From positions 38,934,165-38,998,164 of the forward strand of contig OX424564.1 of assembly GCA_949152475.1 (NCBI GenBank): DNA of 64,000 nucleotides. The letters run 5' to 3'. The position numbers were made by a program, and so were the translations under genes. Source of the DNA: Terebella lapidaria (Eukaryota > Annelida > Polychaeta > Terebellida > Terebellidae). Below are positions 1 to 10,679 of the stretch, in pieces; position 1 is the stretch's first letter; each line of letters starts with the position of its first letter. The notes under the pieces are model-generated. The model searched no databases. It was not told the origin of the DNA and saw nothing but the letters and a program-made list of their open reading frames with translations.

Positions 1-198
1 ATATTCAATGAGGATTAAAAAGGTGCGAGACGGATTAAATGGTATGTTTTCAGTGGACGAGTAGTATTAGGGAGCAGTGTACGGTACTTGGGCCCCTCTA
101 TATTCAATAAGGATTAAAAAGGTGACAGACGGATTAAATGACATTCATTTAGTGGACGAGTAGTATTAAGGGGCAGGGTATGATACTTGGGCCGGCAA
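1..198. repeat. Tandem repeat, two 99-bp units
   Basis: The phrase ATTCAATGAGGATTAAAAAG at the window start recurs 99 bp later with one change, and both units go on through GACGGATTAAATG, GTGGACGAGTAGTATTA and GGTACTTGGGCC-like text. The left boundary is cut by the window edge, so more units may exist upstream. No coding potential was seen. Confidence 0.8.
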
Positions 199-302
199 GG
201 TTACCCCCTGACCGTGAGAAGAACACCGGTCAGCGGTTAAATCGGTCTACACATGGACCAGACAAAACATATTTTGCCTAGCTCTAGCTTGAGAACATTA
301 CA

Positions 303-945
303 CTATAGTATCATACATCCCCATCTGACTTAAATGGTATTTCGGCCTGGGATAACGCAAAGCCGTATATTTTGAAATCAACGATAAAACTACAGAAACG
401 GGCTATCAGAACAATACATAAAGCATCATACAACAATCAAACGGAACCACTTCAAGCAGTGAGGCATTCTTCGACTAAGTGATCAGTTTACGCATGAAAC
501 AAGGTTATTTATGTACCAGTTCATGAGCAAAAAGCTGCCAATTTCATTCGACCATACTTTCAATAATAATAAATATGTTCAGACACAGCATTCGACCGAC
601 TAAGGTGCGGTATTTGACTTTCACCATGGTGATCTAACCCCCCTCATTGGCTAGAGAGGCCCCTAGCACCAACTCAAATATACTATAGCTCACTAATGTG
701 CTCGTACCGCACCTTAAACATTCGACCAGGCATTCAGACAAATGTCACGTCAGGCGATTCGACTCCGTGTTTGTAGAGAGACTGCCGTTGATAAATTTTC
801 CGAGATTCTGGAATGAATTGGCGCCTTCTTGTGTACACTCAGAATCGAAAGCTCATATAAAGAATCTATCAAAGTCAGACCTATTTTCAGCTTATTGTGG
901 CACCGTGAAATGTAACGATCAATGCAGTATTAATGCTAACTGCAT
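303..945 (+). mobile_element. LINE (non-LTR) remnant, C-terminal part of the RT ORF
   Basis: Translated pieces read GISAWDNAKPYILKSTIKL, then QKRAIRTIHKASYNNQTEPL, then from about 717 onward HVRRFDSVFVERLPLINFPR and FWNELAPSCVHSESKAHIKN. This is the layout of the region after the RT domain in CR1/Rex/jockey-type LINEs (a 'LQKRAIRII..' block followed by a final 'FWNELP' block). The frame is not continuous and the middle is interrupted by a 112-bp MITE, so it is a dead fragment. At its right end it abuts another retroelement fragment starting near 958. The exact clade is not assignable from this much sequence. Confidence 0.6.
603..714. mobile_element. 112-bp MITE-like insertion with TA duplication, inside the LINE remnant
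   Basis: The termini are inverted copies of AGGTGCGGTA (603-612 and 705-714). Each end is flanked by TA (601-602 and 715-716), and removing the segment plus one TA joins LINE coding text smoothly. This fits a very short non-autonomous Tc1/mariner-type element. No internal ORF is present. Confidence 0.5.
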
Positions 946-957
946 TGATTGTCAAAT

Positions 958-1578
958 TTACTACAGACTCCGCTAATTTTTCCAACTATCTAGACCTGAG
1001 GTTGGAGATTGATAATGATTCTAACCTGTCAACTAGATTATATGACAAACATGATGATTTCAATTTTTCCATAGTCAATTTCCCTTTTCTAAGCAGCAAC
1101 ATTCCTATGTCACCGGCATATGGTGTGTTTGTTTCTCAACTTATACGCTATTCCAGAGCTAGTTGCAAATATGAGGATTTTGTCTATCGAAGTGCCCAGC
1201 TAATCTCTAAACTGCTGCGACAAGGATATGTTTTACCAAGACTTAGCTGCGTTTAAGAAATTCTATGGACGTCATCATGATCTGGTGGATAAATACAGCA
1301 AATCCATGTCTGCCATGCAACTAGATCTATTTTCGTGTTAATTTCGGGGAATTCATGACGGGTGCCACTAGTGGGGCAGGAAATGCTAACTCTTTCCGGA
1401 ACACCTGATTTCACCTCCTAATGGCCATTTTTGGGGGTTCATGAGTTTCCCTGTCATTTTTGTTTCTCTCACTTCGTATGCCTGATATGACTTTCTGTCC
1501 CCGGACTATGAGATTGGATAACGGACCCTGTTTTGTTTGCTTGGAATACTTAATACTGGGTATTGATTCCACGTCTAT
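958..1578 (+). mobile_element. Retroelement RT fragment with 3' tail, copy 1
   Basis: The translation contains SNYLDLRLEIDNDSNLSTRL, then YDKHDDFNFSIVNFPFLSSN, then AYGVFVSQLIRYSRASCKYE and a KFYGRHHDLVDKY block. I recognise this as the C-terminal end of an RT protein that is very abundant in marine invertebrate genomes, but I cannot name its clade. A non-coding tail follows and ends at GATTCCACGTCTAT. The same tail end is found at 11321 and 15954, while the 5' ends differ, so these are 5'-truncated copies with a fixed 3' end. The copy is a broken fragment. Confidence 0.65.
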
Positions 1579-2004
1579 TAGTAAGTTTTTGAATGCATTC
1601 ATTATACACTACTAATGATGTCAAATGTACTGTGATTATGATTCTCAAACTTGAGATATAGTGAACTATTTTACTGTGAGCATTATCTACGCTCCTATTG
1701 ATATTTACATACCATTTGAAATCAATGCTGCTGTCTTTTCTAAATAAAGCCACAGGTTGTATATCTATAATCCCTGTATATTCTCCTGCATTTAGTCCTT
1801 TTTCATATTCCTCGAGCAACATTTTGTATATTTTTAACAGTCTATAGGTTTTCTCCTGCTGAGGCAACAGGTTGGGTATGATATGGAATTTGTTACCAAG
1901 TATATATTTTCTGGTAAGTTTTCTTACTTTAAATGTTGAACTATCCGTTTTTCTATTGACAACATTTTCAAAATATACAGCGGCGTCATATGGAAGACAG
2001 CCGA
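1579..2004. other. Intergenic, no supported gene
   Basis: AT-rich DNA. A 105-codon minus-strand ORF (1550-1867) overlaps it but runs into the tail of the neighbouring retroelement and matches no family I know. I see no splice or promoter context for it. Confidence 0.5.
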
Positions 2005-2802
2005 GCGGTTAATCATGACCCCTTCAGTCTTAAACAAGTACCATGTAAGTGTTAAACACATTCGTGGTGTTGAGAATGTGATTGCACATTCATTGTCCTG
2101 GTAGATAAATTGATGTTGCTCAATGTTACTTGTGTTATTGTTGTTGTATTGTTGTTTATTGAGTTGTGTTCTCTAAAAGTTTTCACATGTTCAAACTTTT
2201 CTTTCAAGACGGGAAGTGTTGCCATGGAGAGTTAGTGACATGCATTCAATATAGAAGTTGGTCTCTAGAATGTTCTTTTCTTGTAATATTTAGAAAATGA
2301 AAAGTGTATTTTTCTCTCGAAAGTTCTTTTTTTTTTCTTGTATTTCTGATTGGGTATATATATTGAGCTGGCTGTGTTTAGAGTTAGTTAGTTATTGTTG
2401 GTTGAATGTAGAGGACAGACAGTGTTACGTTGAAGTATTGTCATCTGAGTTGGACTCTAACTGGATTGTGATTGGATTTGACATCTAATTGGATATTACC
2501 GGGACATTGATGATTCTGCTGCTAAGGAATATATAGGTCTATTGAACTGATGCTTATTCTTCGTTGGATATTTAAGGGATATATATTCTGGAGTAATCTC
2601 TCATCGTCAACATCATCGCATCGCATGATATCATTCACTGAATCAACTGAAAACAGTGACATTCTGGAATATTCTCATCACTGTGCGGACTGAAACATTA
2701 ACCATCTATTCAAATAGGTTAGGTATTTAATTGTAATAAAACTTCCAAGTTGCGAATTCTTAATCTGTTCGTTCTTTTTCTGATAAAATACAAAACGTAA
2801 CA
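2005..2802 (+). mobile_element. Gypsy-type LTR retrotransposon fossil, 3' end with LTR
   Basis: The left part (about 2005-2105) translates as the end of a Gypsy RT-RNaseH region; LNKYHVSVKHIRGVENVIAH matches the family's 'LQEYDFxVxHIKGKxNVVAD' block. After about 110 bp of spacer comes a purine-rich stretch (AAGACGGGAAG) and then a candidate 3' LTR, 2217-2802, which opens with TGTT and closes with AACA. The LTR holds TATA-like (near 2580) and AATAAA (near 2735) signals. Only this 3' portion remains, so the element is broken and looks old. The LTR limits are inferred from the TG..CA ends, with no second LTR in view to confirm them. Confidence 0.55.
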
Positions 2803-3296
2803 AATGCCAGAGTCTGGAATGTGCCACGCCGTCTGTCTCTGGTACCACAAGTTTGACGTTAGAGATAAATATTCGGTCGGGTTTGGTTTATGTGTCAAAA
2901 TGAACCATACTATCTTTAATTGATAGTTGATTGATACTTTTACCACTGATGCGATATCTCGAACTGCTGGTGGACAAATCTGTTCCCGAGGATACCCTCA
3001 GTAAGCATTTGTGAATGACTTTGTAATGCATTTATTCATAAGGCTTGTTTTGGATGTAAAATTATGTGGATCACACCATATGCCCTTGATGGCACCACTT
3101 TTGGTTTATATATTGATGTGGCTTTGTAATGATTCTAAAAGTTATTCACTTTGGGTTTTGTATTGGTTTCATCATTTAATATTACACCGTTGATGTTAGG
3201 TTGAGATACATCTGGATATGAATACATTACCTTCACTTGTTTCTTCCACTGATGCATATTTTGTATGGAAATGGATCTTTAAAAACATATAATAAT
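2803..3296. other. 3' flank of the glycosyltransferase gene
   Basis: No gene seen. A minus-strand AATAAA lies at 3031-3036, about 365 bp past the stop codon of the glycosyltransferase gene, and is a reasonable poly(A) signal for it. Confidence 0.35.
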
Positions 3297-3470
3297 GTCC
3301 TGTCACCCAAGAGCTATCGGCCAGTGACCTTGGTGGAAGTGAAGTTGTGGTATGTGTGCGCTCCATGGATCTGGTCCTTGTATGTCCTGTTACCCAGGAG
3401 CTATCGGCAAGTGACATTGGTGAAAGTGAAGTTGTGGTATGTGTGCGCTCCATGGATCTGGTCCTTGTAT
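3297..3470. repeat. 87-bp tandem duplication across the 3' end of the glycosyltransferase gene
   Basis: Two copies, 3297-3383 and 3384-3470, differ at only a handful of sites. A third start (GTCCTG at 3471) marks the edge. The right copy contains the gene's last codons and TAG stop (3401-3403). The left copy lies in the 3' UTR and keeps a parallel ending (TKVTGR plus stop instead of TNVTCR plus stop). The unit is exactly 29 codons long. Confidence 0.9.
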
Positions 3471-6400
3471 GTCCTGATGAATTCACTGACGTCTATCTTC
3501 TTGCCACGTTCTAGGAAAGTTTTGACAAAATCCAAACTAGCCTTGGATACTGCCGTTGCCATGGCGACTGATCCGTCAGACAAGCCGACGTTGTTGACGA
3601 GCCGACTCTCTGTGAACATGACATGCCATTGTTGAGAGCGCCGCGTGGTCGCCTCGAGAGCCCAGCTGACCTCCAGACCGAGCGGCTGGGAGCTGGCCTC
3701 TGCCAAGCCCCGGAGATCCGCCTCCAGGTCTACGGTTCTCATCAGCGTGCCGTCCAAGTTAGTGACGTAGCCGAGGTCGCCGCGATGGTAGCGAGGGTAG
3801 AACAGTGTTAGGTCTGGGTGTGAGGCCAGTGGCACGAAGCGCTGGTGGGACTTGCCGTCCAGGTCCGACTGGTTGTAGTTGTGGCCGAGCCTCAGCTGAA
3901 CAGACCCCACTCCAGCTCCTCCTGCTTCCAGTATACAGCTGACATGTGACAGATCCACTTCCCGCATCCACACTATCTCGTCCACACACAGTACAGTGTA
4001 ACTGGATCCAATCCTTCGCAAGATCGAGGATAACTTGGTGCCGAACTCCCCCCGCTGATCCCTGACCACGACCAACTCCACATTCGGACTGTTCTGTCTG
4101 AAGGAGTCGATCACCAGTTCATACGCACTCGATATGTTGTCATCATCCGATCTCACCAGGATCCACAGTGTGTGAACATTCTTTACATTCATGGACATAC
4201 TCTCCAAGAAGGCCAGGGTTTGTAGAGGACGGTTTTTGGTCATCAAGACTACATCGGTAGTAGTGGAGCTGTTATCACATACCACTGGTTGCTGTACAGT
4301 GTGTAGTGGGGTAGGAAGGGGTACATTCAGCATTCGGTCCATCCGCAAATCATCTGGTTTGAGAACTAGAATCCCAGAGAAATTATACATCTGCCAGTCT
4401 ATCTGTAACTTGCAGATCTCCGACTGTAAAGCGTCTGTGTTGTTAAGTCGTGAATCAAACACAACTAGATCAGTGGCTGTGCATTCACGAAGAACCTCTG
4501 TGATGATGGAGAAGTTGGAGGTGGTCAAGCAGACGAGGGTTGGGGCGGTATGTATCTGACGGACTGTGTACAAGGACTTGACCAGGTTGTGCGGCAGAGA
4601 GTAGTGGAACCAGTAATTGTCCTGAGCCCTGTACACAGTCCGGTCAGACTCCGGGAGGATGGTCACCACCCTGTCCACGTGCATGAGCGGTAGACTCCGT
4701 GACATCACCCCCGAGACCTCGGTGCTCGGCAGCTCTATGTAAGTGCGTGTGCCGAAGTAGCTGACAAGCTCTCGTACAACCAGATCATAGCGTCCATGAG
4801 GCACAGTGTAACGGCGATACTCGCCACTCATGTCCAGAAACAACTCGGCCGAGCTGTGTATCGACCTGTTAGAAATAATGTTTGTGCTCGGATCAGATGA
4901 ATTCAATGTTTCACTGGAGTCTGCTTGTTCTGTGACAGAAGGGCCAACACTCTCGCGTGAGTTCCGAAAGTGGTCACTGCACTGCTCCTCACCGAAACCA
5001 CCATCAAAATTGAAACATTCGTCAGACTCCAAACTACTTTTGGGAGTGAATCGGGAGTGCGATCTGGAGTACGACATACGGAGGTCTTGGTCACGGAATA
5101 TGGTGTTGAGAAAGACCGACAGCAGCACGCCTTGAGAACGCTGGTACATCGTGGGGGATCCGATGTCCTCTGCTCTGTTAAGCAGGAAGGCCTCAGGGAG
5201 AACATGGAATTTGTAGCCGGCCTGATGTAGATCCCTGCTGTAGGCACACTTGTCCCGGCCGTACCCAGCAAACAGGTTATTCATCAGCGGCGCGTCACGC
5301 TCCACCACAAAATACGGCTCCATGTTGGGCTGGTAGTGGATGGGGTACGATCTGTTGGTGTCCAGCCATTTTTGGTAGTCAACAGGGCCGTGTGACACCC
5401 CTGTGAAAGGTTCTAGATTGGAGGGGTCTGTCAGGAGCGCCTTAACTTCCTGCTTCGTGCAGGGTACTGTCATGTTTGGCACTGCGGTGTGAAACAAAGG
5501 TGCAACGAAAGCACAGTTTTGACAATCGGTCAACTGTTGCTCTGTTTCTAGAAGCCAGATGATCATCTGTTGATGGGAGAATGGGGGCAGAATGTCCACA
5601 TCCAACATCATTACGTGTGTGGTGTCCACGTTAGCGAGCGCCACGTTCCTCAGGAAGTTGGAAGGATAGAGGATGTCATCAAGCCTGTTGACACGATCCT
5701 GATACACGAGGTGTATGTACATGTGACTAGTGACGTGCTGGTTGTCATGGTACCATGTCACAAGCTGTTGTAGCTCCTGGCGACACGGGTCACAGAGTAG
5801 GAGGACGGCGGCCGACACCGGACCACGCCACCTGGCAGAGAGTTCAGCGAGACGCGGCAGGCGGTCTAGGGTCAGCTGGGTGGCCACCGTGATGGACTTG
5901 GCGGCGTGGACAGGAGAACTCGCAGGCCCCAGAAAGTTTACAGTCGTCTGTCTGCGCGTCGGGAAACTGTCCATGTACAGAACACAACTGCCGGCTGAGA
6001 TAGGGACAGCTGACAACACAACACCGTCAAGATAAACTTCACCAGGCAGGGTACCTTCCAAAATGAAGTGCAGCATGAATGATCGGATATCTCCATAGTA
6101 AGGTATCAGGGAACAGCATGGCTTGAAGGCCCCATCATGCACCGTAGGTTCACATACCTGACCCAGGGAAGGGGTGTGTACAAGAATACTGTTGTCTGTA
6201 TACACGAGTTGACTGCGCAATGAGAGCGGCGTGTCTGGGGTGTAACCTTTCAACCAAAAGGAGAGATAGAGCTTGTTACCGTGGTGGCTGACTTCAGACA
6301 GATCCAGGTACTGGCTCAGAACCACGGCCTGGTGCCTGTTCCGGGCATGGTACGGTCCGAATACGATGGCGTGGTCACCACTGTGCGCCACCCCGGACCA

Positions 6401-6628
6401 GACCCGGACGACCCTTCGTGTGCCGCTGCCAAACGCCCACAAGCCCCGGCGCTCGTGTAGTAGCCACGGCGCCGGCTCCTGGTCCTCGAAGGACGGGTTT
6501 TGTATCAGGTTTGTTGTGCAGACACAGCTGACATATACTGTACACAATAGTACCAACAGTCTGAGACACACTGTATTCAATGGTACGAACAGTCTAGCAC
6601 ACATCCTCCACTGCCAGTTCAACATCAT
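3401..6628 (-). CDS. LARGE/B4GAT-like (GT49 family) multidomain glycosyltransferase
   Basis: A single uninterrupted 1075-codon ORF. Residues about 19-37 are hydrophobic (a signal peptide or type II signal anchor), pointing to the secretory pathway or Golgi lumen. Residues about 40-210 begin NLIQNPSFE and look like a CBM4/9-type jelly-roll. Residues about 245-505 are GT49-like: YPSNFLRNVAL, MMLDVDILPP with a DVD metal motif at 343-345, EPYFVVERDAP (437-447), FAGYGRDK (453-460) and VLPEAFLLN (476-484). In LARGE and B4GAT1 the last block carries a histidine (LPxAYxIH); here it is Asn484, so metal binding or activity may differ. Residues about 520-600 are Ser-rich linker. Residues 610-765 are unassigned. 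Residues about 790-1015 start VVLMTKNRPLQTLAFLES and resemble a divergent GT-A fold with VDE in place of DxD. Many N-glycosylation sequons support lumenal location. By homology GT49 enzymes add GlcA or GlcNAc to glycans; the substrate here is unknown. Absence of introns suggests a retrogene or an intron-poor family. Confidence 0.8.
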   Translation of the reverse strand: MMLNWQWRMCARLFVPLNTVCLRLLVLLCTVYVSCVCTTNLIQNPSFEDQEPAPWLLHERRGLWAFGSGTRRVVRVWSGVAHSGDHAIVFGPYHARNRHQAVVLSQYLDLSEVSHHGNKLYLSFWLKGYTPDTPLSLRSQLVYTDNSILVHTPSLGQVCEPTVHDGAFKPCCSLIPYYGDIRSFMLHFILEGTLPGEVYLDGVVLSAVPISAGSCVLYMDSFPTRRQTTVNFLGPASSPVHAAKSITVATQLTLDRLPRLAELSARWRGPVSAAVLLLCDPCRQELQQLVTWYHDNQHVTSHMYIHLVYQDRVNRLDDILYPSNFLRNVALANVDTTHVMMLDVDILPPFSHQQMIIWLLETEQQLTDCQNCAFVAPLFHTAVPNMTVPCTKQEVKALLTDPSNLEPFTGVSHGPVDYQKWLDTNRSYPIHYQPNMEPYFVVERDAPLMNNLFAGYGRDKCAYSRDLHQAGYKFHVLPEAFLLNRAEDIGSPTMYQRSQGVLLSVFLNTIFRDQDLRMSYSRSHSRFTPKSSLESDECFNFDGGFGEEQCSDHFRNSRESVGPSVTEQADSSETLNSSDPSTNIISNRSIHSSAELFLDMSGEYRRYTVPHGRYDLVVRELVSYFGTRTYIELPSTEVSGVMSRSLPLMHVDRVVTILPESDRTVYRAQDNYWFHYSLPHNLVKSLYTVRQIHTAPTLVCLTTSNFSIITEVLRECTATDLVVFDSRLNNTDALQSEICKLQIDWQMYNFSGILVLKPDDLRMDRMLNVPLPTPLHTVQQPVVCDNSSTTTDVVLMTKNRPLQTLAFLESMSMNVKNVHTLWILVRSDDDNISSAYELVIDSFRQNSPNVELVVVRDQRGEFGTKLSSILRRIGSSYTVLCVDEIVWMREVDLSHVSCILEAGGAGVGSVQLRLGHNYNQSDLDGKSHQRFVPLASHPDLTLFYPRYHRGDLGYVTNLDGTLMRTVDLEADLRGLAEASSQPLGLEVSWALEATTRRSQQWHVMFTESRLVNNVGLSDGSVAMATAVSKASLDFVKTFLERGKKIDVSEFIRTYKDQIHGAHTYHNFTFTNVTCR

Positions 6629-7118
6629 TCCTTAAAATCGGTCCATGGAAAGTCCATGATTGTCAAACCATCTTCGATCAATTACAAGGAATGCAATATC
6701 ATTTACGTAAGAGAACACTGCGGCGATGTAACACGGCCTTGTTGACTCATCCTCAGAACGTGTAGACATTGTTATCGACTCTACAAACATGTAATTTCCT
6801 AGGACAAGCATGACTAATCCCGATCGTGTGGTGGTGGTGTCTATTGCGAGGCTCATGTGTTGTCATACGGGCGAAAGGTGAATTAACACAGCCCTGCTGT
6901 AACAATAGTCAGTCAATTGTGTGTCGATGTCTATTTACACGATCATTAAATGTACTTAAAGACCGCACACGGAAAGACCTACATAAGACCGGTCTAATCA
7001 TGCTGACTCTTACCACCCACAAATGTACGTCACATAGTGAAAGTTAATGTGTTCTTAGCGACAGCGTCTAGCATATAATCTACCTGTGCCTCTCTTGGAT
7101 TTATTTTTTCTCTCTGGA
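6629..7118. other. 5' flank of the glycosyltransferase gene
   Basis: No ORF of note. It should hold the promoter and 5' UTR of the minus-strand gene, but I see no clear TATA box or upstream exon. Confidence 0.4.
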
Positions 7119-7544
7119 TTCTAGTAAATTCTAGTAAGAGTTTAAGTATAGTCTGACTCATCAGTAAATTCTAGTAAGAGTTTAAATATAGTTTGACTCA
7201 TCAGTAAATTTTAGTGAGAGTTTAAGTATAGTTTGACTCATCAGTAAATTTTAGTGAGAGTTTAAGTATAGTTTGACCCATCAGTAAATTTTAGTGAGAG
7301 TTTAAGTATAGTTTGACCCATCAGTAAATTTTAGTGAGAGTTTAAGTATAGTTTGACTCAGCAGTAAATTATAGTGAGATATTAAGTACAGTTTGACTAA
7401 TAAGTAAATTATAGTGAAAGTTTAAGTATAATCTGACTCACCGGTAAATTCTTGTGGAAGTTTAGGTATATTCTGACTCATCGGTGAATTCTAGTGAGAG
7501 TTCAAGTATAATCTGACTCATCACTGACTTTTGGGGAGAGTTTA
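7119..7544. repeat. 40-bp minisatellite, about ten units
   Basis: The units read roughly GTAAATTTTAGTGAGAG followed by TTTAAGTATAGTTTGACTCATCA, with a steady 40-bp period and increasing divergence toward the right. The array is split at 7543 by a foldback transposon, and one more degenerate unit resumes at 9067 (TAGGTATATTCTGATTCATC). Confidence 0.85.
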
Positions 7545-8007
7545 AAGGGTATATATCACGAAAATTGGATATTGGTTTTTCTTATGTATGTGAAAGTACT
7601 ATTTGAACTGAACAAAATGGTCTTCACAGCATATTGATGGTCTTCATGATTCCTTCCATAGTTATGACACTTTAAACACATATTTTACAGAATCTGACAA
7701 CAGAGTCTGACAGCTAATTAATATGCAAATGAGATGTATGACGTCATTGACAGACTGCTTTTTAATTAGGCATTTTTAATTGGAATAATTAGACCATTTG
7801 TATCCATATTTGTTCACCAAAAACCCATTTTTTATGCTTCTTAGTTCGAATAGTCAGTGATTTCAAGAAATTCGTGGTTGCCATGGCAACCAATGGTCTG
7901 GCTGGGCCCTTAGCAACCATGGTTGCTAAGGTCAATATCTAATTAAAAACAAGATATACATTTATGAAACCAATTCAGACAACAGTATAATGACAATATA
8001 TTTAAGG

Positions 8008-8157
8008 GTTTGATCCTGGGTGTGCGGGCATTGCTGTCAGACACACGACCGAGGGCAGTCTCATGCAATGCCTAAGGCCGCAGGCCGAAGGCATTGCATG
8101 AGACTGTCCCGAGGTCGTGTGTCTGGCAGGCAATGCCCAAAATACCTAGGATCAAAC
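8008..8157. repeat. Hairpin in the foldback core, arms about 70 bp
   Basis: GTTTGATCCTGGGT...CAGACACACGACC...GTCTCATGCAATGCCT is mirrored by AGGCATTGCATGAGAC...GGTCGTGTGTCTG...AGGATCAAAC. The tip is GC-rich (GGCCGCAGGCC). It may be a nested MITE. Confidence 0.75.
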
Positions 8158-8310
8158 ACGATTATAACATGTTTTTGTCGAGACAAACAACGAAGACCGG
8201 CGATTCTACAAAAACGTCAAATTACGTTGATGAAATTTACGTCTTGACGACGGGCCATTGTAGGACCGCAAAGCCCGGGGGAAAAGTCGTTTCCCAGGCA
8301 TTGCAGAGAA

Positions 8311-8341
8311 AACCACGTGGTTATAATATAACCACGTGGTT
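8311..8341. repeat. Perfect 15-bp-arm palindrome
   Basis: AACCACGTGGTTATA and its exact inverse surround a single central base. Each arm also contains the self-complementary CACGTG. Confidence 0.8.
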
Positions 8342-8475
8342 ATTGTGTGGAAAGAGAGTTTTTCCCGGCCATTGTTGTCTGACAAACGTCATCCTCTGCA
8401 AACTAGTGTGTATAAGACAACAGTGGCCAGCCATGTTATAATGAGGAATATATCATCAAACTGTCTGAACACAAC

Positions 8476-8580
8476 CCTTAGCAACCAATACAGGCTTGAG
8501 AAACCAGCAGTAATAGCATCCATTAACTTCCAATGGTTCTAAACGTCAGTGATTTCTCAGGCCTGTATCGGTTGCTAAGG
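8476..8580. repeat. Inverted repeat in the foldback core
   Basis: CCTTAGCAACCAATACAGGC at the left is mirrored by GCCTGTATCGGTTGCTAAGG at the right, with about 45-65 bp between. The same TTAGCAACC word is used in the outer arms. Confidence 0.7.
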
Positions 8581-9110
8581 TGTGTTTTTGAACATTTTAT
8601 TGATCAGTTCCACAAAATATAGTCACTACCCTGTTATCTAAATTGGTTTGATACTTTCACATTGTGTTTTTACTTGAATACCAGCCTTAGCAACCTGGTT
8701 GCTAAGGGCCAAATCAGCCCATTGGTTGCCATGGCAGCCAAAATTGATATGCACTCACTGACTATTCCTACTGGACGATACATCTGATGAGTTTTGGTGA
8801 CCCAATATGAGCTTAAATGCTTAATTGTGACATGTTAAATCGCCTAATTAAAAAGCAAATTGTCAATGACGTCACACATCTCATTTGCATACTAATAAGC
8901 TGACAGATTTTTCAAGACTATCTAGAGAAATTTGCCGGATTTTCAGTATAAAAATAGCTATAACTTTTTAACAATCGAGATATCAACATTCTGTAAAGAC
9001 TGTTCTATTCAGCTCAACGAGTGGCTTCAAATAGGCTGATGTCATATTTTCGTGATATATACCCTTTAGGTATATTCTGATTCATCAATGAATTAAAGAT
9101 ATTTTTTTAC

Positions 9111-10679
9111 TGGTTACACCACTTTTAGGCTGATGCCTGTCTCTTTGTCAAATCAGTGAATACCGGTGACCTGGCCTGATGGACAATGACAGGTTTGCTG
9201 TCCGTAATATACGGAAACACCGATACACCTTTACAGGTGTCGGCTCCCAGAGGAGATCGGCAAAAACAATTTCAATGTATGTGAGATAAAAGACCGCGAG
9301 AAGCTGATCATTAGCGTAGTCATGTGTCTGCGGGCACGGCCCAGGCCTGAGGCTACTCCCTGTGACGTAACTCGGGTCAAACCTGACGTATTCGTTCTTT
9401 GTGTGGTAATTACCAATAGAGGTGAGCGCACGGACTCCCCCTGCAAACCCTGCACACGAGCTGTCGGATTCCCAAGATTAGCGCCTCATGTCCCCAACTA
9501 AAAGAGATAGATAGAAATCCACAGCGAATCTCCGACTAATTGTTGGGTGTTACTGTAATGTGGATTATGCGTTGGGTGTGATGTCAGTGGAGCTGTTTAT
9601 TCTCAAACGAGTGGTTAATCATAACTCCCGAGCATCGGGACTCTTCCAATTATGGATATTGATTAAGGTGGAATTTTTAGACTGACCTACGTGTGTTCAG
9701 GGTCAGGTTATTGATTACAATTAAAATTCACATACACTTCCACGTGTTTGAAATGTTGCGAACTCCGGATAAATTCAGCATGCGAAGCCTCGTACATGAT
9801 TTGTAAAATTTTCAAAAAAAATCAGCACATATAGGAATAGATCCTTCGCTATGAGCACTTGACTGACACCTGTCGACAAATAGACGTCAAAATAAAGGGC
9901 CTATTTACTAAAACCTTCCTATATCACCACTTTCACATTTTTTGGAGAAACCGTGATTTTTTAATTTATTAGTACCTTGATGCTCCCTACTCCGTTCTGG
10001 CCATGTAACAAAATTACAATCGCAAATAAATGGGTTAGTGTAAAACGCAAAATGAAATGTAGAGAAAGCAACAGTCTTGTGAATTTTCGGTAGTTCAACT
10101 GACATGGGAACATGGTGGGTTGGGGGGAAGACACTCCCATCGGCAAACATGTAGCGAAGTTGTGCAGAACTGAGAAATGAATTAAAAATATTGTATTCTT
10201 GGCCAAGCGTTTAGTAAATTGTGCAATGTCAGAGACAATCGGGACCATTTGACTCGATCATTATCTCACCAAAATTAGCGTACGGGTGTCAATATTCTAC
10301 AAAAAAAATAAAAAATAAAATCGGCTTTCAGGAAGTCATGCGCGCGATTCTGTGGTGATTTTTTTTTTCGCTTTGAAAAAAAGAGAGTGATGCGCGTAAT
10401 AACAGAGTAATAAAATAGTACCGCTATGTTTTCAACTATTTATAAAGGGTATCAATTGTTGAGTATTGATCTAAGTAATGATCTGAACAATTCTATAAAA
10501 TCATATGTGAACAATAAGGAATTACCATGATGGTGACCCCTATATCCATACATATGAAAAAATATGCACACAGGATCGTTGATATTGAAATATGAGCAAC
10601 ATTTCAGAGAAATATATCTTATTAAATTTAAAAACACAGATTTTATTTTTTAAAAAGGGCAAAAAAATTACCCACTTTG
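9111..10679. other. Intergenic, no supported feature
   Basis: No coherent ORF, RNA gene or clear repeat. The stretch from about 10280 to 10660 is AT-rich with A and T runs. Confidence 0.5.

Larger units (their letters stand above)
7545..9066. mobile_element. Foldback DNA transposon (non-autonomous, long inverted arms, TA target)
   Basis: The ends are perfect inverted copies of AAGGGTATATATCACGAAAA. The symmetry continues as diverged arms of about 460 bp (7545-8005 and 8612-9066) that share blocks such as TATGCAAATGAGATGT, TGACGTCATTGACA, GCCATGGCAACCAATGG and TTAGCAACC. Each end is flanked by TA (7543-7544, 9067-9068). Joining the flanks restores a 40-bp minisatellite unit, which directly shows the empty site. 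There is no transposase ORF; the centre is made of further hairpins. A Tc1/mariner-type mobiliser is inferred from the TA. Confidence 0.8.

Noticed and set aside
1550-1867. 105-codon minus-strand ORF
   Set aside because: It overlaps the tail of a retroelement fragment on the other strand and has no recognisable family or gene context.
3196-3635. ORFs of 96 and 132 codons over the end of the glycosyltransferase gene
   Set aside because: They arise from the 87-bp duplication read in other frames; the long minus-strand glycosyltransferase frame explains the region.
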